The notes under the pieces are model-generated. The model saw nothing but the letters and a program-made list of their open reading frames with translations, ran no database searches and was not told the origin of the DNA. DNA of 64,000 nt from Eledone cirrhosa (Eukaryota > Mollusca > Cephalopoda > Octopoda > Eledonidae), in contig OZ024743.1 in assembly GCA_964016885.1 (NCBI GenBank), positions 81,229,467 through 81,293,466 on the forward strand, in the 5' to 3' direction. Position 1 is the stretch's first letter. Each line of letters opens with the position of its first letter. Shown piece by piece: positions 1 through 13,700 of this stretch. The position numbers were made by a program, and so were the translations under genes.

Positions 1-159
1 TAAAATTCAAAATCAATAGTTTCCATAGAAACACCGAAAGCAAGTCATTCGACTCCAATGTTCGAGTATAGATTTTGTAATATATCAACACGAAAGGAAA
101 AAAAAAACGTTTATTTCAAGAACATGGTTGCTAAATTGTCTGACATATTAAACTACAAT

Positions 160-177
160 CGTGATAGTGCTATCGTG
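160..177. repeat. Short inverted repeat (hairpin) in left flank
   Basis: GATAG and CTATC form a perfect 5-bp stem around a TG loop. Two wobble pairs and a C-G pair extend it to 8 bp on each side. It is followed at once by a second structure (172-210), with which it shares the CTATCGT segment, so the two would compete. No known protein site is recognised. Confidence 0.5.
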
Positions 178-210
178 AAATGTAGAAGAGTAAAGTATTT
201 TACTCACGAT
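172..210. repeat. Nested inverted repeat in left flank
   Basis: An inner stem pairs GAGTAAA (188-194) with TTTACTC (199-205) around a GTAT loop. An outer stem pairs ATCGT (172-176) with ACGAT (206-210), leaving an 11-nt bulge on the left side. There is no T-run to suggest a polymerase III stop and no hammerhead core was seen. It could be chance structure in AT-rich DNA or the remains of a small inverted-repeat element. Confidence 0.4.
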
Positions 211-319
211 CTTTCAATATAATAAATGCTATTTCACATTAGCTCCATATAGGGTAAAATGTGCTGAAATGTTACGAAATTTAGTGATGTTATTTATAAA
301 CTACATTATATGATATAAA

Positions 320-384
320 CGTAGTATGGCTAAGTAGCTGATAATTTAGTTTTACAATCATAAGTTCTGGGGTTCACTCTGACT
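320..384 (+). other. tRNA-promoter-like fragment (possible decayed SINE head)
   Basis: TGGCTAAGTAG at 327-337 fits the A-box consensus of polymerase III promoters (TRGCNNAGYNG). GGTTCACTC at 371-379 keeps the GGTTC core of a B box, but the rest is degenerate. The two starts are 44 bp apart, the spacing found in real tRNA genes (about positions 8 and 52). It is not an intact tRNA: the T stem expected around 368-384 does not pair and no clean acceptor stem is seen. In many animals, schistosomes included, tRNA-derived SINEs carry such boxes. The reading as a decayed SINE or tRNA relic interrupted by the array at 401 is an inference; chance match remains possible. Confidence 0.3.
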
Positions 385-400
385 GCGTGGCATGTTGGGC
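385..400 (+). repeat. Possible truncated, degenerate repeat unit at the left edge
   Basis: GCGTGGCATGTT (385-396) matches the first 12 bases of the first full unit at 10 of 12 positions, and is followed by four bases before that unit starts at 401. It may be a decayed half unit, or the pre-existing sequence from which the repeat first arose. The match is short, so chance is not excluded. Confidence 0.35.
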
Positions 401-545
401 GAGTGTCATGTTCCAACTGAACCTAACACGAGTGTCATGTTTCAATTCAAACTAACCCGAGTGTTATCTAACAACTGAACCTAACCCAAGTGTCATGTAC
501 CAATTGAACCTAACCCGAGAGTCATGTACCAATTGAACCTAACCC
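401..545 (+). repeat. Diverged left-edge units (first five)
   Basis: The first units are the most divergent seen: 401-429 has CATGTTCC and ends CAC, 430-458 has CATGTTTCAATTCAAA, 459-487 has TTATCTAACAA, 488-516 is near consensus apart from AAG and CAATTG, and 517-545 starts GAGAGT. From 546 the units settle to near-consensus forms. Edge decay of this sort is expected where exchange with the rest of the array is rare. Confidence 0.8.
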
Positions 546-3500
546 AGTGTCATGTACCAACTGAACCTAACCCGAGTATCATGTACCAACTGAACCTAAC
601 CCAAGTGTCATGTACCAACTGAACCTAACCCAAGTGTCATGTACCAACTGAACCTAACCTGAGTGTCATGTACCAACTGAACCTAACCCAATTGTCATGT
701 ACCAACTGAACGTAAACCAACTGTCATGTACCAACTGAACCTAACCCAGTGTCATGTACCAACTGAACCTAACCCGAGTATCATGTACCAACTGAACCTA
801 ACCCGAGTGTCATGTACCAACAGAAACTAAGCCGAGTGTCATGTACCAACTGAACCTAACCCGAGTGTCATGTACCAACTGAACCTAACCCGAGTGTCAT
901 GTACCAACTGAACCTAACCCGAGTGTCATATACCAATTGAACATAACCCAAGTGTCATGTACCAACTGAACCTAACCCAAGTCTGATGTCCCATCTGAAC
1001 CTAACCCAAGGGTCATGTACCGACTTAACCTAACCCGCGTGTCATGTACCAACTGAATCTAACCCGAGTGTCATGTACCAACTAATCTTAACCCGAATAT
1101 CATGTACCAATTGAACCTAACCCAAGTGTCATGTACCAACTGAATCTAACCCGAGTGTCATGTACCAACTGAACCTAACCCGAGTGTCATGTACCAACTA
1201 ATCTTAACCCGAATATCATGTACCAATTGAACCTAACCCAAGTGTCATGTACCAACTGAATCTAACCCGAGTGTCATGTACCAACTGAACCTAACCCGAA
1301 ATTCATCTACCAACTGAACCTAACCCGAGTGTCATGTACAAATTGAACCTAACACGAGTGTCATGTACAAACTGAACCTAACCCGAGTGTCATGTACCAA
1401 CTGAACCTAACGCAAATGTCATGTACCAGTTGAACCTAACCCGAGTGTCATGTACCAAGTGAACCTAACCCGAGTGTCATGTACCAACTGAACGTAACCC
1501 GAATGTCATGTACCAACTGAACCAAACCCGAGTGTCATCTACCAACTGAACCTAACCCGAGTGTCATCTACCAACTGAAACTAACCCGAGTGTCATGTAC
1601 CAACTGAACCTAACCCGAGTGTCATGTACCAATTGAACCTAACCCGAGTGTCAAGTACTAACAGAGTCTAACCAGAGTGTCATATACCAACTGAACCTAA
1701 CCCGAGTGTCATGTACCAACTGAACCTAACTCGAGTGTCATGTACCAACTGAACCTAACAAGAGTGTCATGTACCAACTGAACCTAACCCAAGTGTCATG
1801 TACCAACTAAACCTAACCCGAATGTCATGTACCAATTGAACCTAACCCGAGTGTCATCTACCTATTGAACCTAACCCGAGTGTCATCTACCAAGTGAACC
1901 TAACCCAAGTGTCATGTACCAACTGAACCTAACCCGAATGTCATGTACCAATTGAACCTAACCCGAGGGTCATCTACCAATTGAACCTAACCCGAGTGTC
2001 ATCTACCAATTGAACCTAACCCAAGTGTCATGTACCAACTGAACCTAACCCAGGTCTCATGTCCCAACTGAACCTAACCCGAATGTCATGTACCAAATGA
2101 ACCTAACCCGAGTGTCATGTACCAACTGAACCTAACCCGAGTGTCATCTACCAACTGAACCTAACCCAAGTGTCATCTACCAACTAAACCTAACCCGAGT
2201 GTCATATACCAACAGAAACTAACCCGAGTGTCATGTACCAACTGAACCTAACACAAGTGTCATGTACCAACTAAACCTAACCCGAATGTCATGTACCAAT
2301 TGAACCTAACCCGAGTGTCATCTGCCAATTGAACCTAACCCGAGTGTCATCTACCAAGTGAACCTAACCCAAGTGTCATGTACCAACTGAACCTAACCCG
2401 AATGTCATGTACCAATTGAACCTAACCCGAGTGTCATCTACCAATTGAACCTAACCCGAGTGTCATCTACCAATTGAACCTAACCCAATGTCATGTACCA
2501 ATTGAACATAACCCAAGTGTCATGTACCAACTGAACCTAACCCAAGTGTCATGTACCAACTGAACCTAACCCAAGTCTCATGTCCCAACTGAACCTAACC
2601 CGAATGTCATGTACCAAATGAACCTAACCTGAGTGTCATGTACCAACTGAACCTAACCCGAGTATCATCTACCAACTGAACCTAACCCAAGTGTCATCTA
2701 CCAACTAAACCTAACCTGAGTGTCATGTACCAACAGAAACTAACCCGAGTGTCATGTACCAACTGAACCTAACCCGAGTGTCATGTACCAACTGAACCTA
2801 ACCCAAGTGTCATCTACCAACTGAACCTAACCCGAGTGTCATGTACCAACTGAACCTAACCCAAGTCTCATGTACCAACTGAACCTAACCCGAGTGTCAT
2901 GTACCAACTGAACCTAACCCGAGTGTCATGTACCAATTGAACCTAACCCGAGTGTCATCTACCAACTGAACCTAACCCAAGTGTCATCTACCAACTAAAC
3001 CTAACACGAGTGTCATGTACCAACTGAACCTAACCCAAGTGTCATGTACCAACTGAACCTAACCCGAATGTCATCTACCAATTGAACCTAACCCAAGTGT
3101 CATGTACCAATTGAACCTAACCCAAGTGTCATCTATCAATTGAACCTAACCCAAGTGTCATGTACCAACTGAACCTAACCCGAGCGTCATGTACCAATTG
3201 AACCTAACCCAAGTCTCATGTACCAACTGAACCTAATCTGAATGTCATGTACCAACTGAACCTGACCCGAGTGTCATGTACCAACTGAACCTAACACGAT
3301 TGTCATCTACCAACAGAACCTAACCCGAGTGTCATGTACCAACTGAACCTAACCCGAATGTCATGTACCAACTGAACCTAACCCGAGTGTCATGTACGAA
3401 TTGAACCTAACCCAATTGTCATGTACCAACTGAACCTAACCCGAGTGTCATGTACCAACTGAACTTAACCCGAATGTCATGTACCAAATAAACCTAACCC

Positions 3501-6500
3501 GAGTGTCATGTACCAATTGAACCTAAACCAGGTCTCATGTAGCAACTGAACTTAACCCGAATGTCATCTACCAACTGAACCTAACCCGAGTGTCATGTAC
3601 CAACTGAACCTAACACGAGTATCAAGTACCAACTGAACCTAACCCGAGTGTCATATACCAACTGAACCTAACCCAAGTGTCATCTACCAACTGAACCTAA
3701 CCCGAGTGTCATCTACCAACTGAACCTAACCAGAGTGTCATGTACCAACTGAACCTAACCCGAGTGTCATGTACCAACTGAATCTAACCCGAATGTCATC
3801 TACCAACTGAACCTAACCCAAGTGTCATGTACCAACTGAACCTAAGCTACGTGTCATGTACCAACTGAACCTAACCCAAGTGTCATGTACTAACTGAACC
3901 TAACCCAAGTGTCGTGTACCAACTGAACCTAACCCGAGTGTCATGTACCAACTGAAACTAACCCGAGTGTCATGTACCAATTGAACCTAACCCAAGTCAT
4001 CTACCGACTTAAACTAACCCAGTTGTCATGTACCAACTGAACCTAACACGAGTGTCATGTACCAACTGAAACTAACCGGAGTGTCATGTACCAATTGAAC
4101 CTAACCCAAGTGTCATGTACCAACTGAACCTAACTCGAGTGTCATGTACCAACTCAACCTAACAAGAGTGTCATGTACCAACTGAACCTAACCCAAGTGT
4201 CATGTACCAACTAAACCTAACCCGAATGTCATGTACCAATTGAACCTAACCCGAGTGTCATCTGCCAATTGAACCTAACCCGAGTGTCATCTACCAAGTG
4301 AACCTAACCCAAGTGTCATGTACCAACTGAACCTAACCCGAATGTCATGTACCAATTGAACCTAACCCAAGTGTCATCTACCAATTGAACCTAACCCGAG
4401 TGTCATCTACCAATTGAACCTAACCCAATGTCATGTACCAATTGAACATAACCCAAGTGTCATGTACCAATTGAACCTAACCCAAATGTCATGTACCAAC
4501 TGAACCTAACCCAAGTCTCATGTCCCAACTGAACCTAACCCGAATGTCATGTACCAAATGAACCTAACCCGAGTGTCATGTACCAACTGAACCTAACCCG
4601 AGTGTCATCTACCAACTGAACCTAACCCAAGTGTCATCTACCAACTAAACCTAACCTGAGTGTCATGTACCAACAGAAACTAACCCGAGTGTCATGTACC
4701 AACTGAACCTAACCCAAGTGTCATGTACCAACTGAACCTAACCCAAGTGTCCTCTACCAACTGAACCTAACCCGAGTGTCATGTACCAACTGAACCTAAC
4801 CCAAGTCTCATGTACCAACTGAACCTAACCCGAGTGTCATGTACCAACTGAACCTAACCCGAGTGTCATGTACCAACTGAACCTAACCCAAGTCTCATGT
4901 ACCAACTGAACCTAACCCGAATGTCATGTACCAACTGAACCTAACCAGAGTGTCATGTACCAACTGAACCTAACCCAAGTGTCATGTACCAACTGAACCT
5001 AACCCAAGTGTCATCTACCAGCTAAACCTAACACGTGTGTCATGTACCAACTGAACCTAACCCAAGTGTCATGTACCAACTGAACCTAACCCGAATGTCA
5101 TCTACCAATTGAACCTAACCCAAGTGTCATGTACCAATTGAACCTAACCCAAGTGTCATCTATCAATTGAACCTAACCCAAGTGTCATGTACCAACTGAA
5201 CCTAACCCGAGCGTCATGTACCAATTGAACCTAACCCAAGTCTCATGTACCAACTGAACCTAATCTGAATGTCATGTAGCAACTGAACCTGACCCGAGTG
5301 TCATGTACCAACTGAACCTAACACGATTGTCATCTACCAACAGAACCTAACCCGAGTGTCATGTACCAACTGAACCTAACCCGAATGTCATGTACCAACT
5401 GAACCTAACCCGAGTGTCATGTACGAATTGAACCTAACCCAATTGTCATGTACCAACTGAACCTAACCCGAGTGTCATGTACCAACTGAACTTAACCCGA
5501 ATGTCATGTACCAAATAAACCTAACCCGAGTGTCATGTACCAATTGAACCTAAACCAAGTCTCATGTAGCAACTGAACTTAACCCGAATGTCATCTACCA
5601 ACTGAACCTAACCCGAGTGTCATGTACCAACTGAACCTAACACGAGTATCAAGTACCAACTGAACCTAACCTGAGTGTCATATACCAACTGAACATAACC
5701 CAAGTGTCATCTACCAACTGAACCTAACCCGAGTGTCATCTACCAACTGAACCTAACCAGAGTGTCATGTACCAACTGAACCTAACCCGAGTGTCATGTA
5801 CCAACTGAATCTAACCCGAATGTCATCTACCAATTGAACATAACCCGAGTGTCATGTACCAACTGAACCTAACCCGAGTGTCATGTACCAACTGAACCTA
5901 ACCCAAGTGTCATGTACCAACTGAACCTAACCCAAGTGTCATGTACCAACTGAACCTAAGCTAAGTGTCATGTACCAACTGAACCTAACCCAAGTGTCAT
6001 GTACTAACTGAACCTAACCCAAGTGTCGTGTACCAACTGAACCTAACCCGAGTGTCATGTACCAACTGAAACTAACCCGAGTGTCATGTACCAATTGAAC
6101 CTAACCCAAGTCATCTACCGACTTAAACTAACCCAGTTGTCATGTACCAACTGAACCTAACCCGAGTGTCATGTACCAACTGAAACTAACCGGAGTGTCA
6201 TGTACCAATTGAACCTAACCCAAGTGTCATGTACCAACTGAACCTAACTCGAGTGTCATGTACCAACTGAACCTAACAAGAGTGTCATGTACCAACTGAA
6301 CCTAACCCAAGTGTCATGTACCAACTAAACCTAACCCGAATGTCATGTACCAATTGAACCTAACCCGAGTGTCATCTACCTATTGAACCTAACCCGAGTG
6401 TCATCTACCAAGTGAACCTAACCCAAGTGTCATGTACCAACTGAACCTAACCCGAATCTCATGTACCAATTGAACCTAACCCGAGGGTCATCTACCAATT

Positions 6501-9500
6501 GAACCTAACCCGAGTGTCATCTACCAATTGAACCTAACCCAAGTGTCATGTACCAATTGAACATAACCCAAGTGTCATGTACCAACTGAACCTAACGCAA
6601 GTGTCATGTACCAACTGAACCTAACACAAGTCTCATGTCCCAACTGAACCTAACCCGAATGTCATGTACCAAATGAACCTAACCCGAGTGTCATGTACCA
6701 ACTGAACCTAACCCGAGTGTCATCTACCAACTGAACCTAACCCAAGTGTCATCTACCAACTAAACCTAACCCGAGTGTCATGTACCAACAGAAACTAACC
6801 CGAGTGTCATGTACCAACTGGACCTAACACAAGTGTCATGTACCAACTAAACCTAACCCGAATGTCATGTACCAATTGAACCTAACCCGAGTGTCATCTG
6901 CCAATTGAACCTAACCCGAGTGTCATCTACCAAGTGAACCTAACCCAAGTGTCATGTACCAACTGAACCTAACCCGAATGTCATGTACCAATTGAACCTA
7001 ACCCGAGTGTCATCTACCAATTGAACCTAACCCGAGTGTCATCTACCAATTGAACCTAACACAATGTCATGTACCAATTGAACATAACCCAAGTGTCATG
7101 TACCAATTGAACTTAACCCAAGTGTCATGTACCAACTGAACCTAACCCAAGTCTCATGTACCAACTGAACCTAACCCGAATGTCATGTACCAACTGAACC
7201 TAACCCGAGTGTCATGTACCAACTGAACCTAACCCAAGTGTCATGTACCAACTGAACCTAACCCAAGTGTCATCTACCAACTAAACCTAACACGAGTGTC
7301 ATGTACCAACTGAACCTAACCCAAGTGTCATGTACCAACTGAACCTAACCCGAATGTCATCTACCAATTGAACCTAACCCAAGTGTCATGTACCAATTGA
7401 ACCTAACCCAAGTGTCATCTATCAATTGAACCTAACCCAAGTGTCATGTACCAACTGAACCTAACCCGAGCGTCATGTACCAATTGAACCTAACCCAAGT
7501 CTCATGTACCAACTGAACCTAACCCAAGTGTCATGTACTAACTGAACATAACCCAAGTGTCGTGTACCAACTGAACCTAACCCGAGTGTCATGTACCAAC
7601 TGAAACTAACCCGAGTGTCATGTACCAATTGAACCTAACCCAAGTCATCTACCGACTTAAACTAACCCAGTTGTCATGTACCAACTGAACATAACCCGAG
7701 TGTCATGTACCAACTGAAACTAACCGGAGTGTCATGTACCAATTGAACCTAACCCAAGTGTCATGTACCGACTTAAACTATCCCAAGTGTCATGTACCAA
7801 CTGAACCTAACCCGAGTGGCATCTACCAACTGAACCTAACCCAAGTGTCATCTACCAACTGAACCTAACCCGAATGTCATGTACCAACTGAACCTAACCC
7901 GAGTGTCATCTACCAACTGAACCTAACCCAAGTCTCATGTACCAACTGAACCTAACCCGAATGTCATGTACCAACTGAACCTAACCCGAGTGTCATGTAC
8001 CAACTGAACCTAACCCAAGTGTCATGTACCAACTGAACCTAACCCAAGTGTCATCTACCAACTAAACCTAACACGAGTGTCATGTACCAACTGAACCTAA
8101 CCCAAGTGTCATGTACCAACTGAACCTAACCCGAATGTCATCTACCAATTGAACCTAACCCAAGTGTCATGTACCAATTGAACCTAACCCAAGTGTCATC
8201 TATCAATTGAACCTAACCCAAGTGTCATGTACCAACTGAACCTAACCCGAGCGTCATGTACCAATTGAACCTAACCCAAGTCTCATGTACCAACTGAACC
8301 TAATCTGAATGTCATGTACCAACTGAACCTGACCCGAGTGTCATGTACCAACTGAACCTAACCCAAGTGTCATGTACCAACTGAACCTAACACGATTGTC
8401 ATCTACCAACAGAACCTTAACCCGAGTGTCATGTACCAACTGAACCTAACCCGAATGTCATGTACCAACTGAACCTAACCCGAGTGTCATGTACGAATTG
8501 AACCTAACCCAATTGTCATGTACCAACTGAACCTAACCCGAGTGTCATGTACCAACTGAACTTAACCCGAATGTCATGTACCAAATAAACCTAACCCGAG
8601 TGTCATGTACCAATTGAACCTAAACCAAGTCTCATGTAGCAACTGAACTTAACCCGAATGTCATCTACCAACTGAACCTAACCCGAGTGTCATGTACCAA
8701 CTGAACCTAACACGAGTATCAAGTACCAACTGAACCTAACCCGAGTGTCATATACCAACTGAACCTAACCCAAGTGTCATCTACCAACTGAACCTAACCC
8801 GAGTGTCATCTACCAACTGAACCTAACCAGAGTGTCATGTACCAACTGAACCTAACCCGAGTGTCATGTACCAACTGAATCTAACCCGAATGTCATCTAC
8901 CAATTGAACATAACCCGAGTGTCATGTACCAACTGAACCTAACCCGAGTGTCATGTACCAACTGAACCTAACCCAAGTGTCATGTACCAACTGAACCTAA
9001 CCCAAGTGTCATGTACCAACTGAACCTAAGCTAAGTGTCATGTACCAACTGAACCTAACCCAAGTGTCATGTACTAACTGAACCTAACCCAAGTGTCGTG
9101 TACCAACTGAACCTAACCCGAGTGTCATGTACCAACTGAAACTAACCCGAGTGTCATGTACCAATTGAACCTAACCCAAGTCATCTACCGACTTAAACTA
9201 ACCCAGTTGTCATGTACCAACTGAACCTAACCCGAGTGTCATGTACCAACTGAAACTAACCGGAGTGTCATGTACCAATTGAACCTAACCCAAGTGTCAT
9301 GTACCGACTTAAACTATCCCAAGTGTCATGTACCAACTGAACCTAACCCGAGTGGCATCTACCAACTGAACCTAACCCAAGTGTCATCTACCAACTGAAC
9401 CTAACCCGAATGTCATGTACCAACTGAACCTAACTCAAGTGTCATGTACCAATCGAACCTAACCCGAGTGTCGTCTACCACCTGAACCTAACCCAAGTGT

Positions 9501-10770
9501 CATGTAACAACTGAACATAACCCAAGTGTCATGTACCAACTCAACCTAACCCGAGTGTCATGTACCAACTGAAACTAACCCAGTGTCATGTACCAACTGA
9601 ACCTAACCCGAGTATCATGTACCAACTGAACCTAACCCAAGTGTCATGTACCAACTGAACCTAACCCGAGTGTCATGTACCAACTGAACCTAACCCAAGT
9701 GTCGTGTATCAACTGAAACTAACCCGAATGTCATGTACCAATTGAACATAACCCAAGTCTCATGTACCGACTTAACCTAACCCGAGTGTCATGTACCAAC
9801 TAATCTTAACCCGAGTGTCATGTACCAATTGAACCTAATCCAAGTGTCATGTACAAACTGAATCTAACCCGAGTGTCATCTACCAACTGAACCTAACCCG
9901 AGTGTCATGTACCAACTGAACCTAACCCGAGTGTCATGTACCAACTGAACCTAACCCGAGTGTCATGTACCAACTGAATCTAACCCGAGTGTCATGTACC
10001 AACTGAACCTAACCCAAATGTCATGTACCAACTGAACGTAACCCGAATGTCATGTACCAATTGAACCTAACACGAGTGTCATTTACCAACTGAACCTAAC
10101 CCGAGTGTCATGTACCAACTGAAGCTAAACCGAGTGTCATCTACCAACTGAACCTAACCCAAGTGTCATCTACCAACTGAACCTAACCCGAGTGTCATCT
10201 ACCAACTGAACCTAACCCGAGTGTCATGTACCAACTGAACCTAACACGAGTGTCATGTACCAACAGAAACTAAGCCGAGTGTCATGTACCAACTGAACCT
10301 AACCCGAGTGTCATGTACCAATTGAACATAACACGAGTGTCATGTACCAACTGAACCTAACCCGAGTGTCATGTACCAACTGAACCTAACCCGAATGTCA
10401 TGTACCAAATGAACCTAACCCGAGGGTCATATACCAATTGAACATAACCCAAGTGTCATGTACCAACTGAACCTAACCCAAGTCTCATGTCCCATCTGAA
10501 CCTAACCCAAGGGTCATGTACCGACTTAACCTAACCCGCGTGTCATGTACCAACTGAATCTAACCCGAGTGTCATGTACCAACTAATCTTAACCCGAATA
10601 TCATGTACCAATTGAACCTAACACGAGTGTCATGTACAAACTGAACCTAACCCGAGTGTCATGTACCAAGTGAACCTAACCCAAGTTTCGTGTACCAACT
10701 GAACCTGACCCGAATGTCATGTACCAACTGAACGTAACCCGAATGTCATGTACCAACTGAACCAAACCCG
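546..10770 (+). repeat. Module A: left part of the array with ~2- and ~3-kb internal duplications
   Basis: Rare units recur at fixed offsets. ACCAAATAAAC occurs at 3,483, 5,510 and 8,580 (offsets 2,027 and 3,070 bp). CATCTGCC occurs at 2,319, 4,259 and 6,895 (first offset 1,940). These equal 70, 106 and 67 units minus 3, 4 and 3 bases, which are exactly the short units counted between them. The CCGACTT-TAAACTA unit next to a 27-bp unit recurs near 4,005, 6,117, 7,651 and 9,187. The left-edge stretch (~540-1,700) returns at ~9,590-10,900; its marker GGTCATGTACCGACTTAACC lies at 1,011 and 10,512, offset 9,501. Boundaries are approximate. Confidence 0.8.
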
Positions 10771-13700
10771 AGTGTCATCTACCAACTGAACCTAACCCGA
10801 GTGTCATCTACCAACTGAAACTAACCCGAGTGTCATGTACCAACAGAACCTAACCCGAGTGTCATGTACCAATTGAACCTAACCCGAGTGTCATGTACCA
10901 ACTGAACCTAACCCGAATGTCATGTACCAATTGAACATAACCCAAGTGTCATGTACCAACTGAACCTAACCCAAGTCTCATGTCCCAACTGAACCTAACC
11001 CGAATGTCATGTACCAAATGAACCTAACCCGAGTGTCATGTACCAACAGAAACTAACCCGAGTGTCATGTACCAACTGAACCTAACCCGAGTGTCATGTA
11101 CCAACTGAACCTAACCCAAGTGTCATGTACCAACTAAACCTAACCCGAATGTCATGTACCAATTGAACATAACCCAAGTGTCATGTACCAACTGAACCTA
11201 ACCCAAGTCTCATGTCCCAACTGAACCTAACCCGAATGTCATGTACCAAGTGAACCTAAGCCGAATGTCATCTACCAACTGAACCTAACGCGAGTGTCAT
11301 GTACCAACAGAACCTGACCCAAGTCTCATGTCCCAACTGAACCTAACCCGAATGTCATGTACCAAATGAACCTAACCCGAGTGTCATGTACCAACTGAAC
11401 CTAACCCGAGTGTCATCTACCAACTGAACCTAACCCAAGTGTCATCTACCAACTAAACCTAACCCGAGTGTCATGTACCAACTGAACCTAACCCGAGTGT
11501 CATATACCAACTGAACCTAACCCAAGTGTCATCTACCAACTGAACCTAACCCGAATGTCATCTACCAATTGAACCTAACCCAAGTCTCATGTACCAACTG
11601 AACCTAACCCGAATGTCATGTACCAACTGAACCTAACCCGAGTGTCATGTACCAATTGAACCTAACCCGAGTGTCATCTACCAACTGAACCTAACCCAAG
11701 TGTCATCTACCAACTAAACCTAACCCGAGTGTCATGTACCAACAGAAACTAACCCGAGTGTCATGTACCAACTGAACCTAACCCGAATGTCATGTACCAA
11801 CTGAACCTAACCCGAGTGTCATGTACGAATTGAACCTAACCCAATTGTCATGTACCAACTGAACCTAACCCGAGTGTCATGTACCAACTGAACTTAACCC
11901 GAATGTCATGTACCAGATAAACCAAACCTGAGTGTCATGTACCAATTGAACCTAAACCAAGTCTCATGTACCAACTGAACCTAACCCGAGTGTCATATAC
12001 CAACTGAACCTAACCCAAGTGTCATCTACCAACTGAACCTAACCCGAGTGTCATCTACCAACTGAACCTAACCCGAGTGTCATGTACCAACTGAACCTAA
12101 CCCGAGTGTCATGTACCAACTGAATCTAACCCGAGTGTCATGTACCAACTGAACCTAACCCGAGTGTCATGTACCAACTGAAACTAACCCGAGTGTCATG
12201 TACCAATTGTACCTAACCCAAGTCATCTACCAACTTAAACTAACCCAGTTGTCATTTACCAACTGAACCTAAACCAAGTGATATGTACCAACTGAACCTA
12301 ACCCGAGTGTCATGTACCAACTGAACCTAACCCGAATGTCATGTACCAAATGAACCTAACCCGAGTGTCATATACCAATTGAACATAACCCAAGTGTCAT
12401 GTACCAACTGAACCTAACCCAAGTCTCATGTCCCATCTGAACCTAACCCAAGGGTCATGTACCGACTTAACCTAACCCGCGTGTCATGTACCAACTGAAT
12501 CTAACCCGAGTGTCATGTACCAACTAATCTTAACCCGAATATCATGTACCAACTGAATCTAACATGAGTGTCATGTACCAACTGAACCTAACCCGAAATT
12601 CATCTACCAACTGAACCTAACCCGAGTGTCATGTACCAATTGAACCTAACACGAGTGTCATGTACAAACTGAACCTAACCCGAGTGTCATGTACCAAGTG
12701 AACCTAACCCAAGTTTCGTGTACCAACTGAACCTGACCCGAATGTCATGTACCAACTGAACGTAACCCGAATGTCATGTACCAACTGAACCAAACCCGAG
12801 TGTCATCTACCAACTGAACCTAACCCGAGTGTCATCTACCAACTGAAACTAACCCGAGTGTCATGTACCAACAGAACCTAACCCGAGTGTCATGTACCAA
12901 TTGAACCTAACCCGAGTGTCATGTACCAACTGAACCTAACCCGAATGTCATGTACCAATTGAACATAACCCGAGTGTCATGTACCAACAGAAACTAACCC
13001 GAGTGTCATGTACCAACTGAACCTAACCCGAGTGTCATGTACCAACTGAACCTAACCCAAGTGTCATGTACCAACTAAACCTAACCCGAATGTCATGTAC
13101 CAATTGAACATAACCCAAGTGTCATGTACCAACTGAACCTAACCCAAGTCTCATGTCCCAACTGAACCTAACCCGAATGTCATGTACCAAGTGAACCTAA
13201 CCCGAATGTCATCTACCAACTGAACCTAACGCGAGTGTCATGTACCAACAGAACCTGACCCAAGTCTCATGTCCCAACTGAACCTAACCCGAATGTCATG
13301 TACCAAATGAACCTAACCCGAGTGTCATGTACCAACTGAACCTAACCCGAGTGTCATCTACCAACTGAACCTAACCCAAGTGTCATCTACCAACTAAACC
13401 TAACCCGAGTGTCATGTACCAACTGAACCTAACCCGAGTGTCATATACCAACTGAACCTAACCCAAGTGTCATCTACCAACTGAACCTAACCCGAATGTC
13501 ATCTACCAATTGAACCTAACCCAAGTCTCATGTACCAACTGAACCTAACCCGAATGTCATGTACCAACTGAACCTAACCCGAGTGTCATGTACCAATTGA
13601 ACCTAACCCGAGTGTCATCTACCAACTGAACCTAACCCAAGTGTCATCTTCCAACTAAACCTAACCCGAGTGTCATGTACCAACAGAAACTAACCCGAGT

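Larger units (their letters stand above)
1..400. other. Left unique flank, AT-rich, non-coding
   Basis: This is single-copy, AT-rich sequence before the satellite. I see no open reading frame worth reporting: stops are frequent in all frames. It holds a run of ten A at 98-107, a cluster of short inverted repeats at 160-210, and a fragment resembling a split tRNA-type promoter at 327-381, which runs almost up to the first repeat unit. Base composition differs sharply from the array, which is about 48% GC. It is probably intergenic DNA, and its main value is that it fixes the left edge of the array. Confidence 0.8.

Noticed and set aside
320..400. Intact tRNA gene
   Set aside because: Box spacing fits, but the T stem does not pair, the B box is degenerate and no acceptor stem is seen.
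1..400. Hammerhead ribozyme of the kind found in schistosome SINE-like satellites
   Set aside because: No CTGATGA core with a matching GAAA and stems was found in either flank or in the unit.
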